NCBI RefSeq assembly: GCF_016583835.1
Contig: NZ_NRRW01000019.1
Coordinates: forward strand, 1 to 62,892
Length of the DNA stretch: 62,892 nt
Source: Thiococcus pfennigii
Lineage (GTDB): Bacteria > Pseudomonadota > Gammaproteobacteria > Chromatiales > Chromatiaceae
Direction: 5' to 3'
This document shows positions 1-8,913 of this stretch, piece after piece (position 1 is the first letter of the stretch; each line of letters begins with the position of its first letter). The notes below the pieces were generated by a model. It was not told where the DNA came from. It worked only from the letters and a program-made list of their open reading frames with translations, and searched no databases. The translations under genes were made by a program, and so were the position numbers.

Positions 1-40
1 GGAGGGTCCTGGGAGGCGGTCGAATGCGTCGGCGTGGCGA

Positions 41-56
41 TGTTCCACGTGGAACC
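41..56. promoter_or_regulatory. parS: parS-like ParB (Spo0J) binding site
   Basis: The 16-mer TGTTCCACGTGGAACC is palindromic over 15 bases and matches the parS sites of pseudomonads; it differs from the general TGTTNCACGTGAAACA consensus only in permitted positions. ParB binds parS, spreads as a CTP-dependent clamp and loads SMC/MksB condensin. parS sites usually cluster within the origin-proximal 10-20 percent of a chromosome. No parA/parB gene lies in the window, so this would be a satellite site. Only one copy was found. Confidence 0.8.
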
Positions 57-423
57 CTGCCGTGGCGCGCGGTGGCGTAGGTTCCGATGATGCCCGTCGG
101 CCCAATGCCGCCCGCGTGGCCATGCCGGGCCGAGGGCGGCTGTCGGGTTACGGCGCGCACCACCTGTTCATTCGCAGCGAGCGCCGTGCCGGCGCGCCTG
201 ATCCGACCTACGCGGCACCCCGACCGCCAGCCGTGCCCTCCGCAAGGACCGCCGTGGCTAGGCGCCAAACCCGATCTGCGCGCCTTGTCCGCCGACCAGA
301 ACGGATCCGCTGTCGGTGGTCATGCACGGAGGATTGCATTGTCCGCGACCCGAGTGGCAGCATTCGATATCGATCGACGCGGTCGCGTCGGCGAAGCACC
401 AGCGCCTTGCGGGGATTTTAGCC
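57..423. other. non-coding leader upstream of gspE with one dispersed repeat
   Basis: No convincing gene. Positions 142-212 hold a copy of the dispersed intergenic repeat with a GTCGGGTTACGGCGCGC start and a CCGACCTACG end. The reading frame open upstream of gspE (from 316) encodes an arginine/histidine-rich stretch unlike GspE N-termini and is treated as leader. No strong sigma70 promoter was identified. Confidence 0.5.
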
Positions 424-2196
424 ATGGCCGCCGTTGAGCCCATCCAGGATCGTGCCGAGCCCAAACTGGGCGCGGTGTCCCTCGTCGAGGATTCGCCGGC
501 CGAATCCGCGACCCCGAACGAGCCGCACGCCCCGATCATCGCCGAGCTGCAGCGGCGCGGCAAGCTCAGCGCCGCCGACCACCATCGCGCCCAACGGATC
601 GCCAGCGAGAGCGGCGACGGCCTGTTGCGGATGCTGGTGCGGCTCGGGCTGGTCTCGGAACGGGACCTGGCCCAGGCCTTCGTCGAGGTGTTGAGGTTGC
701 CGCTCGCCGAGCAGGCGACCTTTCCCCGCGAGCCGGTGGCCGAGGACCGCCTCAGTCTGCGCTTCCTGAAGGACGCGCGGGTCCTGCCGCTGCGCGAGGA
801 CGCGACGACCCTCGAGGTGGCCTTCGCCGACCCGACCGAGCCCTTCCTGCACGCGGCGCTGGCCGCCGCCGCCGAGAAGGCCATCGTGCCGCGGGTCGGG
901 CTGCCGAGCGAGATCGAATCGGCGATCGAACAGCTCTACGAGCAGGGCCCGGAGGAGGAGGGGGAGCGCGAGACCGAGGGCGCGCTGGGTGCGATCGACG
1001 AGGACGACATCGAGCACCTCAAGGACCTCGCCAGCGAGGCGCCCGTGATCCGGATGGTCAACCAACTCATCCAGCGCGCCGTCGAGTGTCGGGCCTCCGA
1101 CATCCACATCGAGCCGTTCGCCGATACGCTCAAGGTGCGCTACCGGATCGATGGTATCCTCAAGGAGGTCGAGGCCCCGCCCGTGCGCTCGACGGCGGCC
1201 GTCGTCTCGCGCGTGAAGATCATGTCGAAACTCAACATCGCCGAGCGCCGCCTGCCGCAGGACGGGCGCATCCCGATCCGCATCCAGGGCAAGGAGCTCG
1301 ACCTGCGCGTCTCGACGGTGCCGACCCTGTTCGGCGAGAGCGTCGTCATGCGCCTGCTCGACAAGGAGAGCGTGCGCTTCGACTTCGATGCCCTCGGCTT
1401 CGAGGGCCGACCGCGCCAGCGGCTCCTGACCATCCTCGACCAACCCTATGGGATCCTGCTCGTGACGGGCCCGACCGGCAGCGGCAAGAGTACGACCCTC
1501 TACACGGCCCTGAGCCGCCTCAATACGCAGGAACGCAAGATCATCACCGTCGAGGACCCGGTCGAGTACCAACTCCAGGGGATCAATCAGATCCAGGTGA
1601 AGTCCGCGATCGGCATGACCTTCGCCGGCGCCCTGCGCGCGATCGTGCGCCAGGATCCGGACGTCATCATGGTCGGCGAGATGCGCGACCTGGAGACGGC
1701 GCGCATCGCCGTCCAGTCGGCCCTGACCGGTCACGTCGTGCTCTCGACGCTGCACACGAACGACGCCGCGAGCGCCGTGACCCGCCTGCTCGAGATGGGG
1801 GTCGAGGACTATCTGCTGACCTCGACCGTCAACGGCATCCTGGCGCAGCGCCTCGTGCGCCGCCTCTGCCCGCACTGTCGCGCCGCGGCCGAGGTGCCGC
1901 CGGCCCTCGCCGAGCGGCTCGCCGAGCTCGCCGCGGGCGCCCCGGTAGGCATCTTCCGGCCGGTCGGCTGCCCGCGCTGTAACGACATGGGCTACCTCGG
2001 TCGGCTCGTGATCGCCGAGGTCCTGGTCATCTCCGACCCGATCCGCCAGGCCGTCCTCGCCCACGCGACCGCGACCGAGATCCAACGCATCGCCATCGCC
2101 GAGGGCATGATCACCATGTACGATGACGGCCTGCTCAAGGCCCTGAAGGGGCTGACGACGGTCGAAGAGGTCCTGCGCGTGGCCGAGGCGGCCTGA
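424..2196 (+). CDS. gspE: Type II secretion ATPase GspE
   Basis: Cytoplasmic hexameric ATPase that powers pseudopilus assembly in the type II secretion system. The 590-aa product has an N-terminal MshEN/GspE-N region (about residues 35-175), then the secretion-ATPase core with Walker A GPTGSGKST (near residue 349), an Asp box (ITVEDPVEYQ), Walker B (DVIMVGEMRD) and a His box (STLHTNDA). A tetracysteine zinc motif (CPHC ... CPRC, about residues 482-520) is typical of GspE. The ATG at 424 is preferred because family-like sequence begins there. It is the first gene of the E-F-G-H-I-J-K block and gspF follows after 3 bp. Confidence 0.96.
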   Translation: MAAVEPIQDRAEPKLGAVSLVEDSPAESATPNEPHAPIIAELQRRGKLSAADHHRAQRIASESGDGLLRMLVRLGLVSERDLAQAFVEVLRLPLAEQATFPREPVAEDRLSLRFLKDARVLPLREDATTLEVAFADPTEPFLHAALAAAAEKAIVPRVGLPSEIESAIEQLYEQGPEEEGERETEGALGAIDEDDIEHLKDLASEAPVIRMVNQLIQRAVECRASDIHIEPFADTLKVRYRIDGILKEVEAPPVRSTAAVVSRVKIMSKLNIAERRLPQDGRIPIRIQGKELDLRVSTVPTLFGESVVMRLLDKESVRFDFDALGFEGRPRQRLLTILDQPYGILLVTGPTGSGKSTTLYTALSRLNTQERKIITVEDPVEYQLQGINQIQVKSAIGMTFAGALRAIVRQDPDVIMVGEMRDLETARIAVQSALTGHVVLSTLHTNDAASAVTRLLEMGVEDYLLTSTVNGILAQRLVRRLCPHCRAAAEVPPALAERLAELAAGAPVGIFRPVGCPRCNDMGYLGRLVIAEVLVISDPIRQAVLAHATATEIQRIAIAEGMITMYDDGLLKALKGLTTVEEVLRVAEAA

Positions 2197-2199
2197 GGC

Positions 2200-3411
2200 A
2201 TGGCGACGTTCCAGTACAAGGCGGTGAAGCCGGACGGCGAGGTCGTCGAGGGCGACCTCGAGGCCGTCGACGAGGCGGCCGTCGTCAAGCATCTTCAAGC
2301 CCTGGGGCTGATCCCGATCCAGACCCGTACCGGTGGCGGCTGGTGGCGTGCCCGCATCGGGCGCCGGGCGGCGCGCCGGCTGACCCAGAACCAGGTCGGC
2401 ATCGTGACCCGCCAGCTCGCGACCCTGCTGGAGGCCGGTCTGACCCTCGACCGTTCGCTCCAGATCCTCATCGATCTGACCACCGAGGCCCATCTCGTCG
2501 CGGTCCTCGAGGACCTCCAGTCGCGGGTACGGGGCGGGGCGACCTTCTCCAGCGCCCTGGAGGCCCAGGACGGCCAGTTCCCGCGCCTCTACGTCAACAT
2601 GGTCCGCGCCGGCGAGGCGAGCGGGGCGCTCGATGCGGTGCTCGAACGCCTGGCCGACTATCTGGAGCGCAGTGCCGAGCTGCGCAGCACCATCACGTCC
2701 GCCCTCTACTACCCGGCCATCCTGTTTGCCGTCGCGGGCTTCTCGGTCATCGCCCTGTTGGTCTGGGTCGTGCCCCAATTCACCGTCCTGTTCGAGGACA
2801 TGGGCGCCGCGCTGCCGCTGCCGACGCAGATCGTCGTCGCCCTCGGCGACGCCTTCCGCAACTACTGGTGGGCCATGCTGAGCGGCCTGGCCCTGACGGC
2901 CCTGGCAATCGAGCGCCTGCTGCAACGTCCGGAGGCGAAGGCCCGGCTCGACCATCGGCTGCTCGACCTGCCATTGTTCGGCGAGCTGATCTGGAAGCTC
3001 GAGACGGCCCGTTTCACCCGCACCCTGGCGACGCTGCTGGCCAATGGGCTGCCGCTGCTGACGGCCCTCAATCTGGCCAAGGAGGTCGTCGGCAATCGCC
3101 GCCTGCTCGGCCTGCTCGGCGACGCGAGCGACGACCTCAAGCGCGGTCGCGGACTCGCCGAGCCGCTCGCGCGGCGGGGTGCGCTGCCGCGGCTCGCATT
3201 GCAGATGATCCGCGTCGGCGAGGAGTCCGGCAGCCTGGATGCGATGCTCGCGAAGGTCGCCCAGCTCTACGACCAGGAGACCCGGGCCAGCGTCCAACGG
3301 TTGCTGACCCTCCTCGAGCCCCTCCTCATCATCGGCCTCGGGGTCATCGTCGCCGGTATCATCGTCTCGATCCTGATGGCGATCCTCGGTGCCAACGAGC
3401 TGGTCTTCTGA
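2200..3411 (+). CDS. gspF: Type II secretion inner-membrane platform protein GspF
   Basis: Polytopic platform protein that couples GspE to the pseudopilus. The 403-aa product has two tandem T2SSF domains (about residues 70-190 and 270-395). Hydrophobic segments lie near residues 170-192, 222-242 and 370-397, the family's three-membrane-segment topology. Duplicated motifs are visible (ATLLEAGLTLDRSL and ATLLANGLPLLTAL, then MVRAGEASGALD and MIRVGEESGSLD). It starts 3 bp after gspE and is probably translationally coupled. Confidence 0.96.
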   Translation: MATFQYKAVKPDGEVVEGDLEAVDEAAVVKHLQALGLIPIQTRTGGGWWRARIGRRAARRLTQNQVGIVTRQLATLLEAGLTLDRSLQILIDLTTEAHLVAVLEDLQSRVRGGATFSSALEAQDGQFPRLYVNMVRAGEASGALDAVLERLADYLERSAELRSTITSALYYPAILFAVAGFSVIALLVWVVPQFTVLFEDMGAALPLPTQIVVALGDAFRNYWWAMLSGLALTALAIERLLQRPEAKARLDHRLLDLPLFGELIWKLETARFTRTLATLLANGLPLLTALNLAKEVVGNRRLLGLLGDASDDLKRGRGLAEPLARRGALPRLALQMIRVGEESGSLDAMLAKVAQLYDQETRASVQRLLTLLEPLLIIGLGVIVAGIIVSILMAILGANELVF

Positions 3412-3455
3412 CGCGCTCGATCCCTTTTCGCTTCCCGTTCGAAGGAGTTTCACCC

Positions 3456-3881
3456 GTGATCAAACCTCGTCGCCCCGTAGCCGGCTTCACCCTCGTCGAA
3501 CTCTTGGTCGTGCTGGCCATCCTGGGGCTCCTCGCCGGGCTCGTCGGCCCGCAGGTGATGAAGTTCCTCGGCAGCTCGAAGACCAAGACCGCCCAGCTGC
3601 AGATCGCCGACCTGGCGGCGACGATGGATCTCTATCGGCTCGAGGTCGGGCGCTATCCGACCTCCGACGAGGGTCTCGAGGCCCTCGTCAGCGACCCCGG
3701 GTCGGTACCGAATTGGAACGGCCCGTATCTGAAGAAGGGCAAGGTGCCCGAGGACCCTTGGGGCAATGACTACCTCTACCGCTTCCCGGGCGAGCACGGG
3801 ACCTTCGAGATCTGGTCGCTCGGGGCCGATGGGCGCGAGGGCGGCGATGGCGAGAATGCCGACATCACGAGTTGGGACTAG
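3456..3881 (+). CDS. gspG: Major pseudopilin GspG
   Basis: Major pseudopilin of the type II secretion pseudopilus. The GTG start at 3456 has a good ribosome site (GAAGGAG, 3441-3447). A short basic leader ends in the prepilin-peptidase site AG/FTLVELLVVLAILG with Glu at mature position 5, followed by the long hydrophobic helix. The C-terminal half has the GspG fold signature, including RYPTSDEGLEAL and a DPWGNDY loop with the late acidic calcium-site region. 141 aa is normal for the family. The prepilin peptidase GspO is not in this window. Confidence 0.95.
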   Translation: MIKPRRPVAGFTLVELLVVLAILGLLAGLVGPQVMKFLGSSKTKTAQLQIADLAATMDLYRLEVGRYPTSDEGLEALVSDPGSVPNWNGPYLKKGKVPEDPWGNDYLYRFPGEHGTFEIWSLGADGREGGDGENADITSWD

Positions 3882-4377
3882 GCCCCGCCCCCCGATAGAG
3901 GCGCACGGCCCGTCGACCGTGCGGCGTGCCGCGGCCGGCTTCACGCTGATGGAGCTGCTCGTCGTCCTGGCGCTGATCGCGGCCGTCCTGGCCGTGACCC
4001 CGCCGCTGATCGGGCAGGCGCTTCCCGGCGTCGAGCTGAAGGCGGCGGCGCGCCGCACGGTCGCCGGTCTGCGCCTGGCGCGCACCGAGGCGATCCGCTC
4101 AGGGCGCGATGCGGCCTTCACCCTCGATGTCGAGGGGCGCTCCTTTCGCGTCGACGGCGACTACCGGTCCGGTCGGCTGCCGAAGGACATCCGGGTGCGG
4201 CTGGAGGCGGCCGAGCGCGAGACGGACGGGGATCGGATGGGGGCGATCCGGTTCTTCCCCGATGGTAGCTCGACCGGGGGGCTGATCGTGTTGGCCCGCG
4301 AAGGGCGCGGCTACGAGGTCGGCGTCAATTGGCTCACGGGCGCCATCCGAATGGCGCCGTGCGAGGCCTGCCCCTGA
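3847..4377 (+). CDS. gspH: Minor pseudopilin GspH
   Basis: Minor pseudopilin near the pseudopilus tip complex. The class III leader AAAG/FTLMELLVVLALI is followed by a GspH-type globular domain (ARRTVAGLRLARTEAIRSG, then FFPDGSSTGG). The start is uncertain. ATG 3847 has a GAGGG ribosome site at 5-nt spacing and overlaps gspG by 35 nt, giving a 31-residue leader. GTG 3919 would give a 7-residue leader, closer to the family norm, but without an obvious ribosome site. gspJ and gspK in this cluster also have long leaders. The stop overlaps the gspI start (TGATG). Confidence 0.88.
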   Translation: MARMPTSRVGTRPRPPIEAHGPSTVRRAAAGFTLMELLVVLALIAAVLAVTPPLIGQALPGVELKAAARRTVAGLRLARTEAIRSGRDAAFTLDVEGRSFRVDGDYRSGRLPKDIRVRLEAAERETDGDRMGAIRFFPDGSSTGGLIVLAREGRGYEVGVNWLTGAIRMAPCEACP

Positions 4378-4787
4378 TGCCCATCCCTCACCGCCCGCGG
4401 CGACAGGCCGGCTTCTCGTTGCTGGAGGTCCTGGTTGCCTTCACGATCCTGGCCCTGTCGCTCGGGGTCCTGCTGCAGATCTTCTCGCGGGCGATGACGA
4501 CGACCGCCATCGGCGAGGGCTACGACCGTGCCGCCGCGCTCGCCGAGCTCCAGTTGCGGCAGGTCGGCTACGAGATCCCGTTGGAGCCCGGCGTCCATGA
4601 AGGCGAGACCGACGACGGGCTCGCGTGGACGATCCGGATCGTCCCCGACTGGGGTGTCGAGGACCCGTTCGGCGAGGCCCCATGGACCCTCTATCGCGTC
4701 GTGGTCGATGTCCTCTGGCGCGACGGCGGGGCGGGCGTGCGGCGCCTGACGCTGCCGACCCTGCGCCTGGGTGGCCCGCCGCTGTGA
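4377..4787 (+). CDS. gspI: Minor pseudopilin GspI
   Basis: Minor pseudopilin that nucleates the GspI-J-K tip. The 136-aa product has leader site AG/FSLLEVLVAFTILAL and a GspI C-terminal domain (WTIRIVPDWG, LYRVVVDVLW). Its ATG overlaps the gspH stop by one base, and its stop overlaps the gspJ GTG start, so the three genes are translationally coupled. Confidence 0.92.
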   Translation: MPIPHRPRRQAGFSLLEVLVAFTILALSLGVLLQIFSRAMTTTAIGEGYDRAAALAELQLRQVGYEIPLEPGVHEGETDDGLAWTIRIVPDWGVEDPFGEAPWTLYRVVVDVLWRDGGAGVRRLTLPTLRLGGPPL

Positions 4788-5527
4788 CCGCCACGGCGGG
4801 CGTCGCATGGCGGCTCGGGCGGGCCGGCAAGGGGCCGCGGGTGCCGTCGGCGGGCGCCGGCTTCACGCTCGTCGAATTACTGATCGCCCTCGCCCTGATC
4901 GCGTTGATCCTGCTGCTCCTCTTCTCCGGGCTGCGGCTCGGCTCGCGTGCCTGGGAGGGCGTCGAGGGACTCGCCGAGCGCGGCGCCGAACGGCGGGTCG
5001 CGCGGCAGTTCCTCACTGCGGCCCTCTTGCAGGCACGGGATGCGGCCGTCGAATTCGACGGCGAGCCGCGGCCGGTCTTCGCCGGCGATGCCCAGCACCT
5101 GGAGTGGGCCGCGCCGCTGGCGACGCGCGTCGGCCTGCCGGGGCTCTACCTGCTGCGGCTGTCGGTCATGGAGGTCGACGGCCGCGCCGCGCTGGTGCTC
5201 GTGCGCTGGCTGCTGCACCCGGACATCCTGGCCGGGACCGATGAGGTGCCGCCCTGGGCGCCGCTGGGCGCTGAGGGGGGAGACCTGGCCCTCGGTGACC
5301 TGCTCGATCAGGACCGCGCGGCCGGCGCCTTCGGTGCGACCGTGCTCCTGCCGGCGGTCGAGGGATTCGAGATCGCCTACTTTGGCCTGCGCCTGGAGGA
5401 CGGGGAGACCGCCTGGGGCGAGGACTGGATCGAGGAGCCGATGCTCCCGCAGCGGCTGTCGATCCGGATCGAGACCGCCGCGGGCGCCTGGCCGGAACTG
5501 CTGGTCGACCTACCGACCGGCCGCTAG
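4784..5527 (+). CDS. gspJ: Minor pseudopilin GspJ
   Basis: Minor pseudopilin of the tip complex. Prepilin site GAG/FTLVELLIALALIALILLL lies after an unusually long 26-residue leader if the overlapping GTG (4784) is used. The rest (247 aa in all) matches the GspJ layout, with a conserved middle and a C-terminal RLSIRIETAAG strand. The GTG overlaps the gspI TGA, favouring coupled translation. Confidence 0.9.
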   Translation: MTATAGVAWRLGRAGKGPRVPSAGAGFTLVELLIALALIALILLLLFSGLRLGSRAWEGVEGLAERGAERRVARQFLTAALLQARDAAVEFDGEPRPVFAGDAQHLEWAAPLATRVGLPGLYLLRLSVMEVDGRAALVLVRWLLHPDILAGTDEVPPWAPLGAEGGDLALGDLLDQDRAAGAFGATVLLPAVEGFEIAYFGLRLEDGETAWGEDWIEEPMLPQRLSIRIETAAGAWPELLVDLPTGR

Positions 5528-5545
5528 CATTCAGGGGATTGCTCC

Positions 5546-6529
5546 ATGTCACGCGCAGGCAGCGACCGCGACCGTCCCCGCCCGGCGGCGACCAGAGGCC
5601 GTCACCGCGCGCCGCCGACGGTCACGCGCGGGATCGCCCTGGTCCTGGTGCTCTGGGTCATCGCCCTGCTCACCGTAATGGCCCTCGGCCTGACGGCGAC
5701 TCAGCGCACCGAGACGGCCCTGACCCGCAATCAGGTCGACGCGGTGCGCTTTCGCGCCCTCGCCGATGCGGCCGTCAATGCGGCCCTCTACGAACTGCTG
5801 TCGCCGCCGCCGCTGGAGCTCGAGGAGGCCCCACCCCAGGGGGGCGAGGCGGCGACGCCGGGTTGGGCGCTGGGTTGGTTGCCGGATGGGCAGCCCCACC
5901 TGTGGCGCTTCGCCGGGGAGACCCTGGAGGTCAGGATCGAGAACGAGGCCTCGCGGCTCGATCTCAATGTCACCGAGCGCGAGCACCTGGAGTCCTTGCT
6001 GCTGGCGCTGCCCGTGGAACCGGAACTCGCCGCCGCGCTGGCCGACCGGATCCTCGATTGGCGTGACGGAGACGCGCTGGCGCTGCTCGACGGGGCAGAG
6101 GACGACGACTATGCGGCCGCTGGCTATCCATACGGTGCCAAGGACGGGCCGTTCGAGTCCGTCGAGGAACTGCGGCTCGTCATGGGGATGAGCGACGCGC
6201 TCTACGAGGCCATCGCGCCTGTACTGACCGTCGATGGGGATCGTCGCGGCGTCGATGAGACCTTCGCGGCGCCGCTGGTCCTCGCCGCCTTGCGCGGCCA
6301 GACGCTGGAGATGCTCCTCGCGGATCGGGGCCAGTCGGAGGAGGACCCTTCGATGGGGCGCGGGCCGCGCGCTGGAGTCGATCGCGGTGGCCCCCTGTAC
6401 CGCATCCGCGTGACCTGGGTAATCGATGGGAGGCGTACACGAACTATGGATACCCTCGTGAACACCTCCCCGAGCGGTCCCTCGCCCTACGAGGTCCGCT
6501 GGCGGCGCCTGGGGCTGAGCCAGGACTGA
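5546..6529 (+). CDS. gspK: Pseudopilus tip protein GspK
   Basis: Large minor pseudopilin capping the pseudopilus. The 327-aa product has a 27-residue basic leader, then G/IALVLVLWVIALLTVMAL, with no Glu at mature position 5, as is characteristic of GspK. The inserted alpha domain follows (RLDLNVTEREHLESLL, ILDWRDGD, FESVEELRLVMGM), matching the T2SSK family. It is the last gene of the first block. The next gspL gene is 696 bp away. Confidence 0.93.
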   Translation: MSRAGSDRDRPRPAATRGRHRAPPTVTRGIALVLVLWVIALLTVMALGLTATQRTETALTRNQVDAVRFRALADAAVNAALYELLSPPPLELEEAPPQGGEAATPGWALGWLPDGQPHLWRFAGETLEVRIENEASRLDLNVTEREHLESLLLALPVEPELAAALADRILDWRDGDALALLDGAEDDDYAAAGYPYGAKDGPFESVEELRLVMGMSDALYEAIAPVLTVDGDRRGVDETFAAPLVLAALRGQTLEMLLADRGQSEEDPSMGRGPRAGVDRGGPLYRIRVTWVIDGRRTRTMDTLVNTSPSGPSPYEVRWRRLGLSQD

Positions 6530-6937
6530 CCGCGAGGGCGAGGCGCGCCCCAACGCGGGTGCGTGCCGATCATACCTCTGGCCATGCTGCGGGGCTGGCG
6601 GGCCGCATCCGCTTTTCGTGAACAGACGGTCGGCAACGCGCCGCCGGTCGAGGCCGCTGTCGGTTTACGGCGCGCGGGCGGGCCTGTGCCTCGTCAGCGA
6701 CTGCGGTGCTGGGGCGCCTGCCCGACGTGGTTGCCCACCGGAGGAGCCGACTGATCGGCGATCGGCGGCCCGGATCGTCCGCGAGCGGGCCCTTACCGGC
6801 GCAGGCGACGGCTGCGGAGGCCACCGATGCGCCTCCTCGGCATGCTCCCGCTGATCAGCACGGGTCGGCGGTGCCGGCCGCGATCGCAATCTTTTTTCGA
6901 TAAGATCGCGTCTTGTGAAATCATGTCGCCCGAGACC

Positions 6938-6971
6938 GGGCCGACGCTTCGGGCCGACGCTTCGGGCCGAC
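6938..6971. repeat. 13-bp tandem repeat, about 2.6 copies
   Basis: The unit GGGCCGACGCTTC occurs at 6938-6950 and 6951-6963, then a partial third copy GGGCCGAC starts at 6964. Copy number could vary by slippage. Confidence 0.9.
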
Positions 6972-7042
6972 GGGGGCTCTCGGGCGACCGGGTGCGGGGC
7001 CCAGCCATGGCCGGGCATCCTGCAAGCCGCTGATTCGGCGCG

Positions 7043-7070
7043 TTGTCTGAGATATGGGTAATGGTATGAT
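7043..7070 (+). promoter_or_regulatory. Candidate sigma70 promoter for gspL-M-N-D
   Basis: TTGTCT (7043-7048) and TATGAT (7065-7070) are separated by 16 bp, upstream of gspL and downstream of the repeat-filled gap. It would let the L-M-N-D half be transcribed independently. Prediction from consensus only; the leader would be about 148 nt. Confidence 0.45.
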
Positions 7071-7225
7071 CATGTCCCCGGGGGCGTTGCGGACGTCGAT
7101 GATCGATCGTCGTGCATGGATGGGTCCCCTTTCCTTGCCTGGATACGAGCCTGCCGGTGTCGCCGCCGCGTGGCGTTCGTCTCTCCGGCTGTCACGGTGG
7201 CATGGAAGGCGTGTGAGATGATGAG

Positions 7226-8317
7226 ATGAAGATCGCCGAGCGGCTCCGCTCCATCCAGCTCCTGGGGGCCGTCCTCGACGGCCCCCGCCTCGCGTTGTGG
7301 CGCGAGGAACTGCTCGCCTGCGCGCCGGAGCGGGTGCGTCGCTGGCTTCAGGGCCGGGATCGGCGCTTGCTGGTGACGATCTCGGGTGGCGAGCGCGCCG
7401 AGCTGCAGCTCGCGACCGGCGATGCCCGCCAGCCGCTCGGGCACCTGGAGCCGACCGGTAAGGGTGAACTCCCGCCGCTGGCGGGGGAGGGCCGCAATGC
7501 GGAGCGCCACCGCACGGTCCTCGGCCTGCCGGCCGACTGGGTTCTGCGCCGCACCGTGACCTTGCCAATGCAGGTACGGGAGAACCTCGCCCAGGTGGTG
7601 CGTTACGAGATCGATCGGTTCTCGCCGTTCTCGCCCGACCAGGTCTTCTTCGATTGCCTCGCGCAGGCCGCCGGGCGCTCGGACCGACTGACCGTCGAGT
7701 TGGCGATCTGCCGCCGCGACCGGGTCCAGCCCTGGCTCGAGCGGTTGCGCGAGGCGGGGCGGCCGGTCGATCAACTGACCTGGGACGGCGCCTGGCCGAG
7801 GGCCAACCTCCTCGCCCCGCAGGACCGCCCGCCGCGCAAGGTGCCGCTGCTCACCGCACCACGCGCGCTCGCCGGCCTGACGCTGGTGCTGCTGGTCGCG
7901 GCGATGGCCTCGCCCCTGTGGCAGCGGGCGCGGATCCTGGAGCGGATCGATGAGGACCTGCGCGCCGCACGGGCCGAGGCGATCAAGGTCGACGATCTCA
8001 GGCAGACCCTCGAGCGGGCCCGCGAGGCCAGTCTCGCGATCCTCCGGCAGAAGGCCGAACAGCCCAGGATCAGCGACCTGCTGCGCGAACTCACTCAGCG
8101 CCTGCCCGACGATACCTGGATCCAGAGCTTCGAGGTCCGCGACGGCGAGGTCCAGATTCGCGGCGAGTCGGCGCGCGCGACGGCCCTCATCGAGTTGCTC
8201 GAGAGCGCGCCGGGGCTCGATGGCGTCGGCTTTCGCTCGCCGGTGACCCAGGTCGCCCAGACCGGCATGGAACGCTTTCACATCGCCTTTCGCTACGTCC
8301 AGCCGGGGTCCTCGTGA
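7226..8317 (+). CDS. gspL: Type II secretion inner-membrane protein GspL (PilN-like)
   Basis: Bitopic assembly-platform protein that links GspE to GspM. The 363-aa product has an N-terminal cytoplasmic region with an actin/PilM-like segment (VLGLPADWVLRRTVTLP, then ENLAQVVRYEIDRFSPFSPDQVFFD). One membrane helix lies near residues 212-232, followed by a coiled coil and a periplasmic PilN-type ferredoxin-like domain (LRELTQRLPDDTWIQSF). The ATG follows a weak ribosome site. It overlaps gspM by 4 nt. XpsL/GspL is the assigned role from position and architecture. Confidence 0.82.
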   Translation: MKIAERLRSIQLLGAVLDGPRLALWREELLACAPERVRRWLQGRDRRLLVTISGGERAELQLATGDARQPLGHLEPTGKGELPPLAGEGRNAERHRTVLGLPADWVLRRTVTLPMQVRENLAQVVRYEIDRFSPFSPDQVFFDCLAQAAGRSDRLTVELAICRRDRVQPWLERLREAGRPVDQLTWDGAWPRANLLAPQDRPPRKVPLLTAPRALAGLTLVLLVAAMASPLWQRARILERIDEDLRAARAEAIKVDDLRQTLERAREASLAILRQKAEQPRISDLLRELTQRLPDDTWIQSFEVRDGEVQIRGESARATALIELLESAPGLDGVGFRSPVTQVAQTGMERFHIAFRYVQPGSS

Positions 8318-8913
8318 TACCGCTGCGCTCGAAGAATACCCGGTGCTGGCTCTTGCGGGTCCTGGTCGTGGGGCTGCCGCTGACCCTCGTCCTCGCCGTC
8401 GGCGGGGCGTGGCTCGATCGCCTAAGCTCCCTCGACGCCCGGATCGATGAGCGCACCGAGCAGCTCCAGCGCTTCCAGCGGGCGTTGCGGATGTTGCCGA
8501 CGCTGCATACCGAGCTCGAGCAGGTCCGTTCGAACGACGAGCTCAAATCCTTCTACTTCGATGCCCCGACCGCGGCGCTGGCCGGTGCCGACCTTCAGCG
8601 GCGCCTCCAAGACATCGTCCAGGCCGCGGCCGGTCGGCTCATCAGTACCCAACTGCTGCCCTCGCCGTCGGGCGAGGAGCCGCCGCGGGTGAGGATCCGC
8701 ACCCAGCTGCAGGGGACCGTCGAGACGCTGCTCGACGTGCTGCTGGAGATCGAGCAGGCCCGCCCGCTGCTGTTCATCGACCAGGTCTCGGTGCGCTCGA
8801 CGGCCAGGCCCCATCGCACCATGAACCAGCGCCGACCGGTCCCGACGCGCCAGGATGGTCTGTTGACGATCCGCCTCGATGTCTTCGGCTATGCCCTCGG
8901 AGGTGGCCCGTGA
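8314..8913 (+). CDS. gspM: Type II secretion protein GspM (GspMb type)
   Basis: Small bitopic partner of GspL. The 199-aa product has an N-terminal membrane helix (about residues 13-33), a coiled coil (DARIDERTEQLQRFQRALRML) and a periplasmic ferredoxin-like domain (LLDVLLEIEQARPLLFIDQVSV) as in the GspMb/XpsM subgroup. The start is a GTG that overlaps the gspL stop (GTGA), and its own stop overlaps the gspN GTG start in the same way. Confidence 0.82.
   Translation: MIPLRSKNTRCWLLRVLVVGLPLTLVLAVGGAWLDRLSSLDARIDERTEQLQRFQRALRMLPTLHTELEQVRSNDELKSFYFDAPTAALAGADLQRRLQDIVQAAAGRLISTQLLPSPSGEEPPRVRIRTQLQGTVETLLDVLLEIEQARPLLFIDQVSVRSTARPHRTMNQRRPVPTRQDGLLTIRLDVFGYALGGGP

Larger units (their letters stand above)
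6530..7225. other. 696-bp non-coding insert splitting the T2SS cluster
   Basis: No supportable gene. It contains a degenerate copy of the dispersed GTCGGGTTA/GGCGCGC repeat (6657-6685), a 13-bp tandem repeat (6938-6971), an A/T-rich patch (6890-6925) and a promoter-like element (7043-7070) just ahead of gspL. In the related clusters I know of, gspK and gspL are close together, so the insert is probably repeat-driven expansion. Confidence 0.6.

Noticed and set aside
418-3453. 1011-aa open frame on the minus strand opposite gspE/gspF
   Set aside because: It mirrors genuine gsp genes; composition is Asp/Glu/Arg/Gly/His-rich with no domain. Long antisense frames are expected at this GC content.
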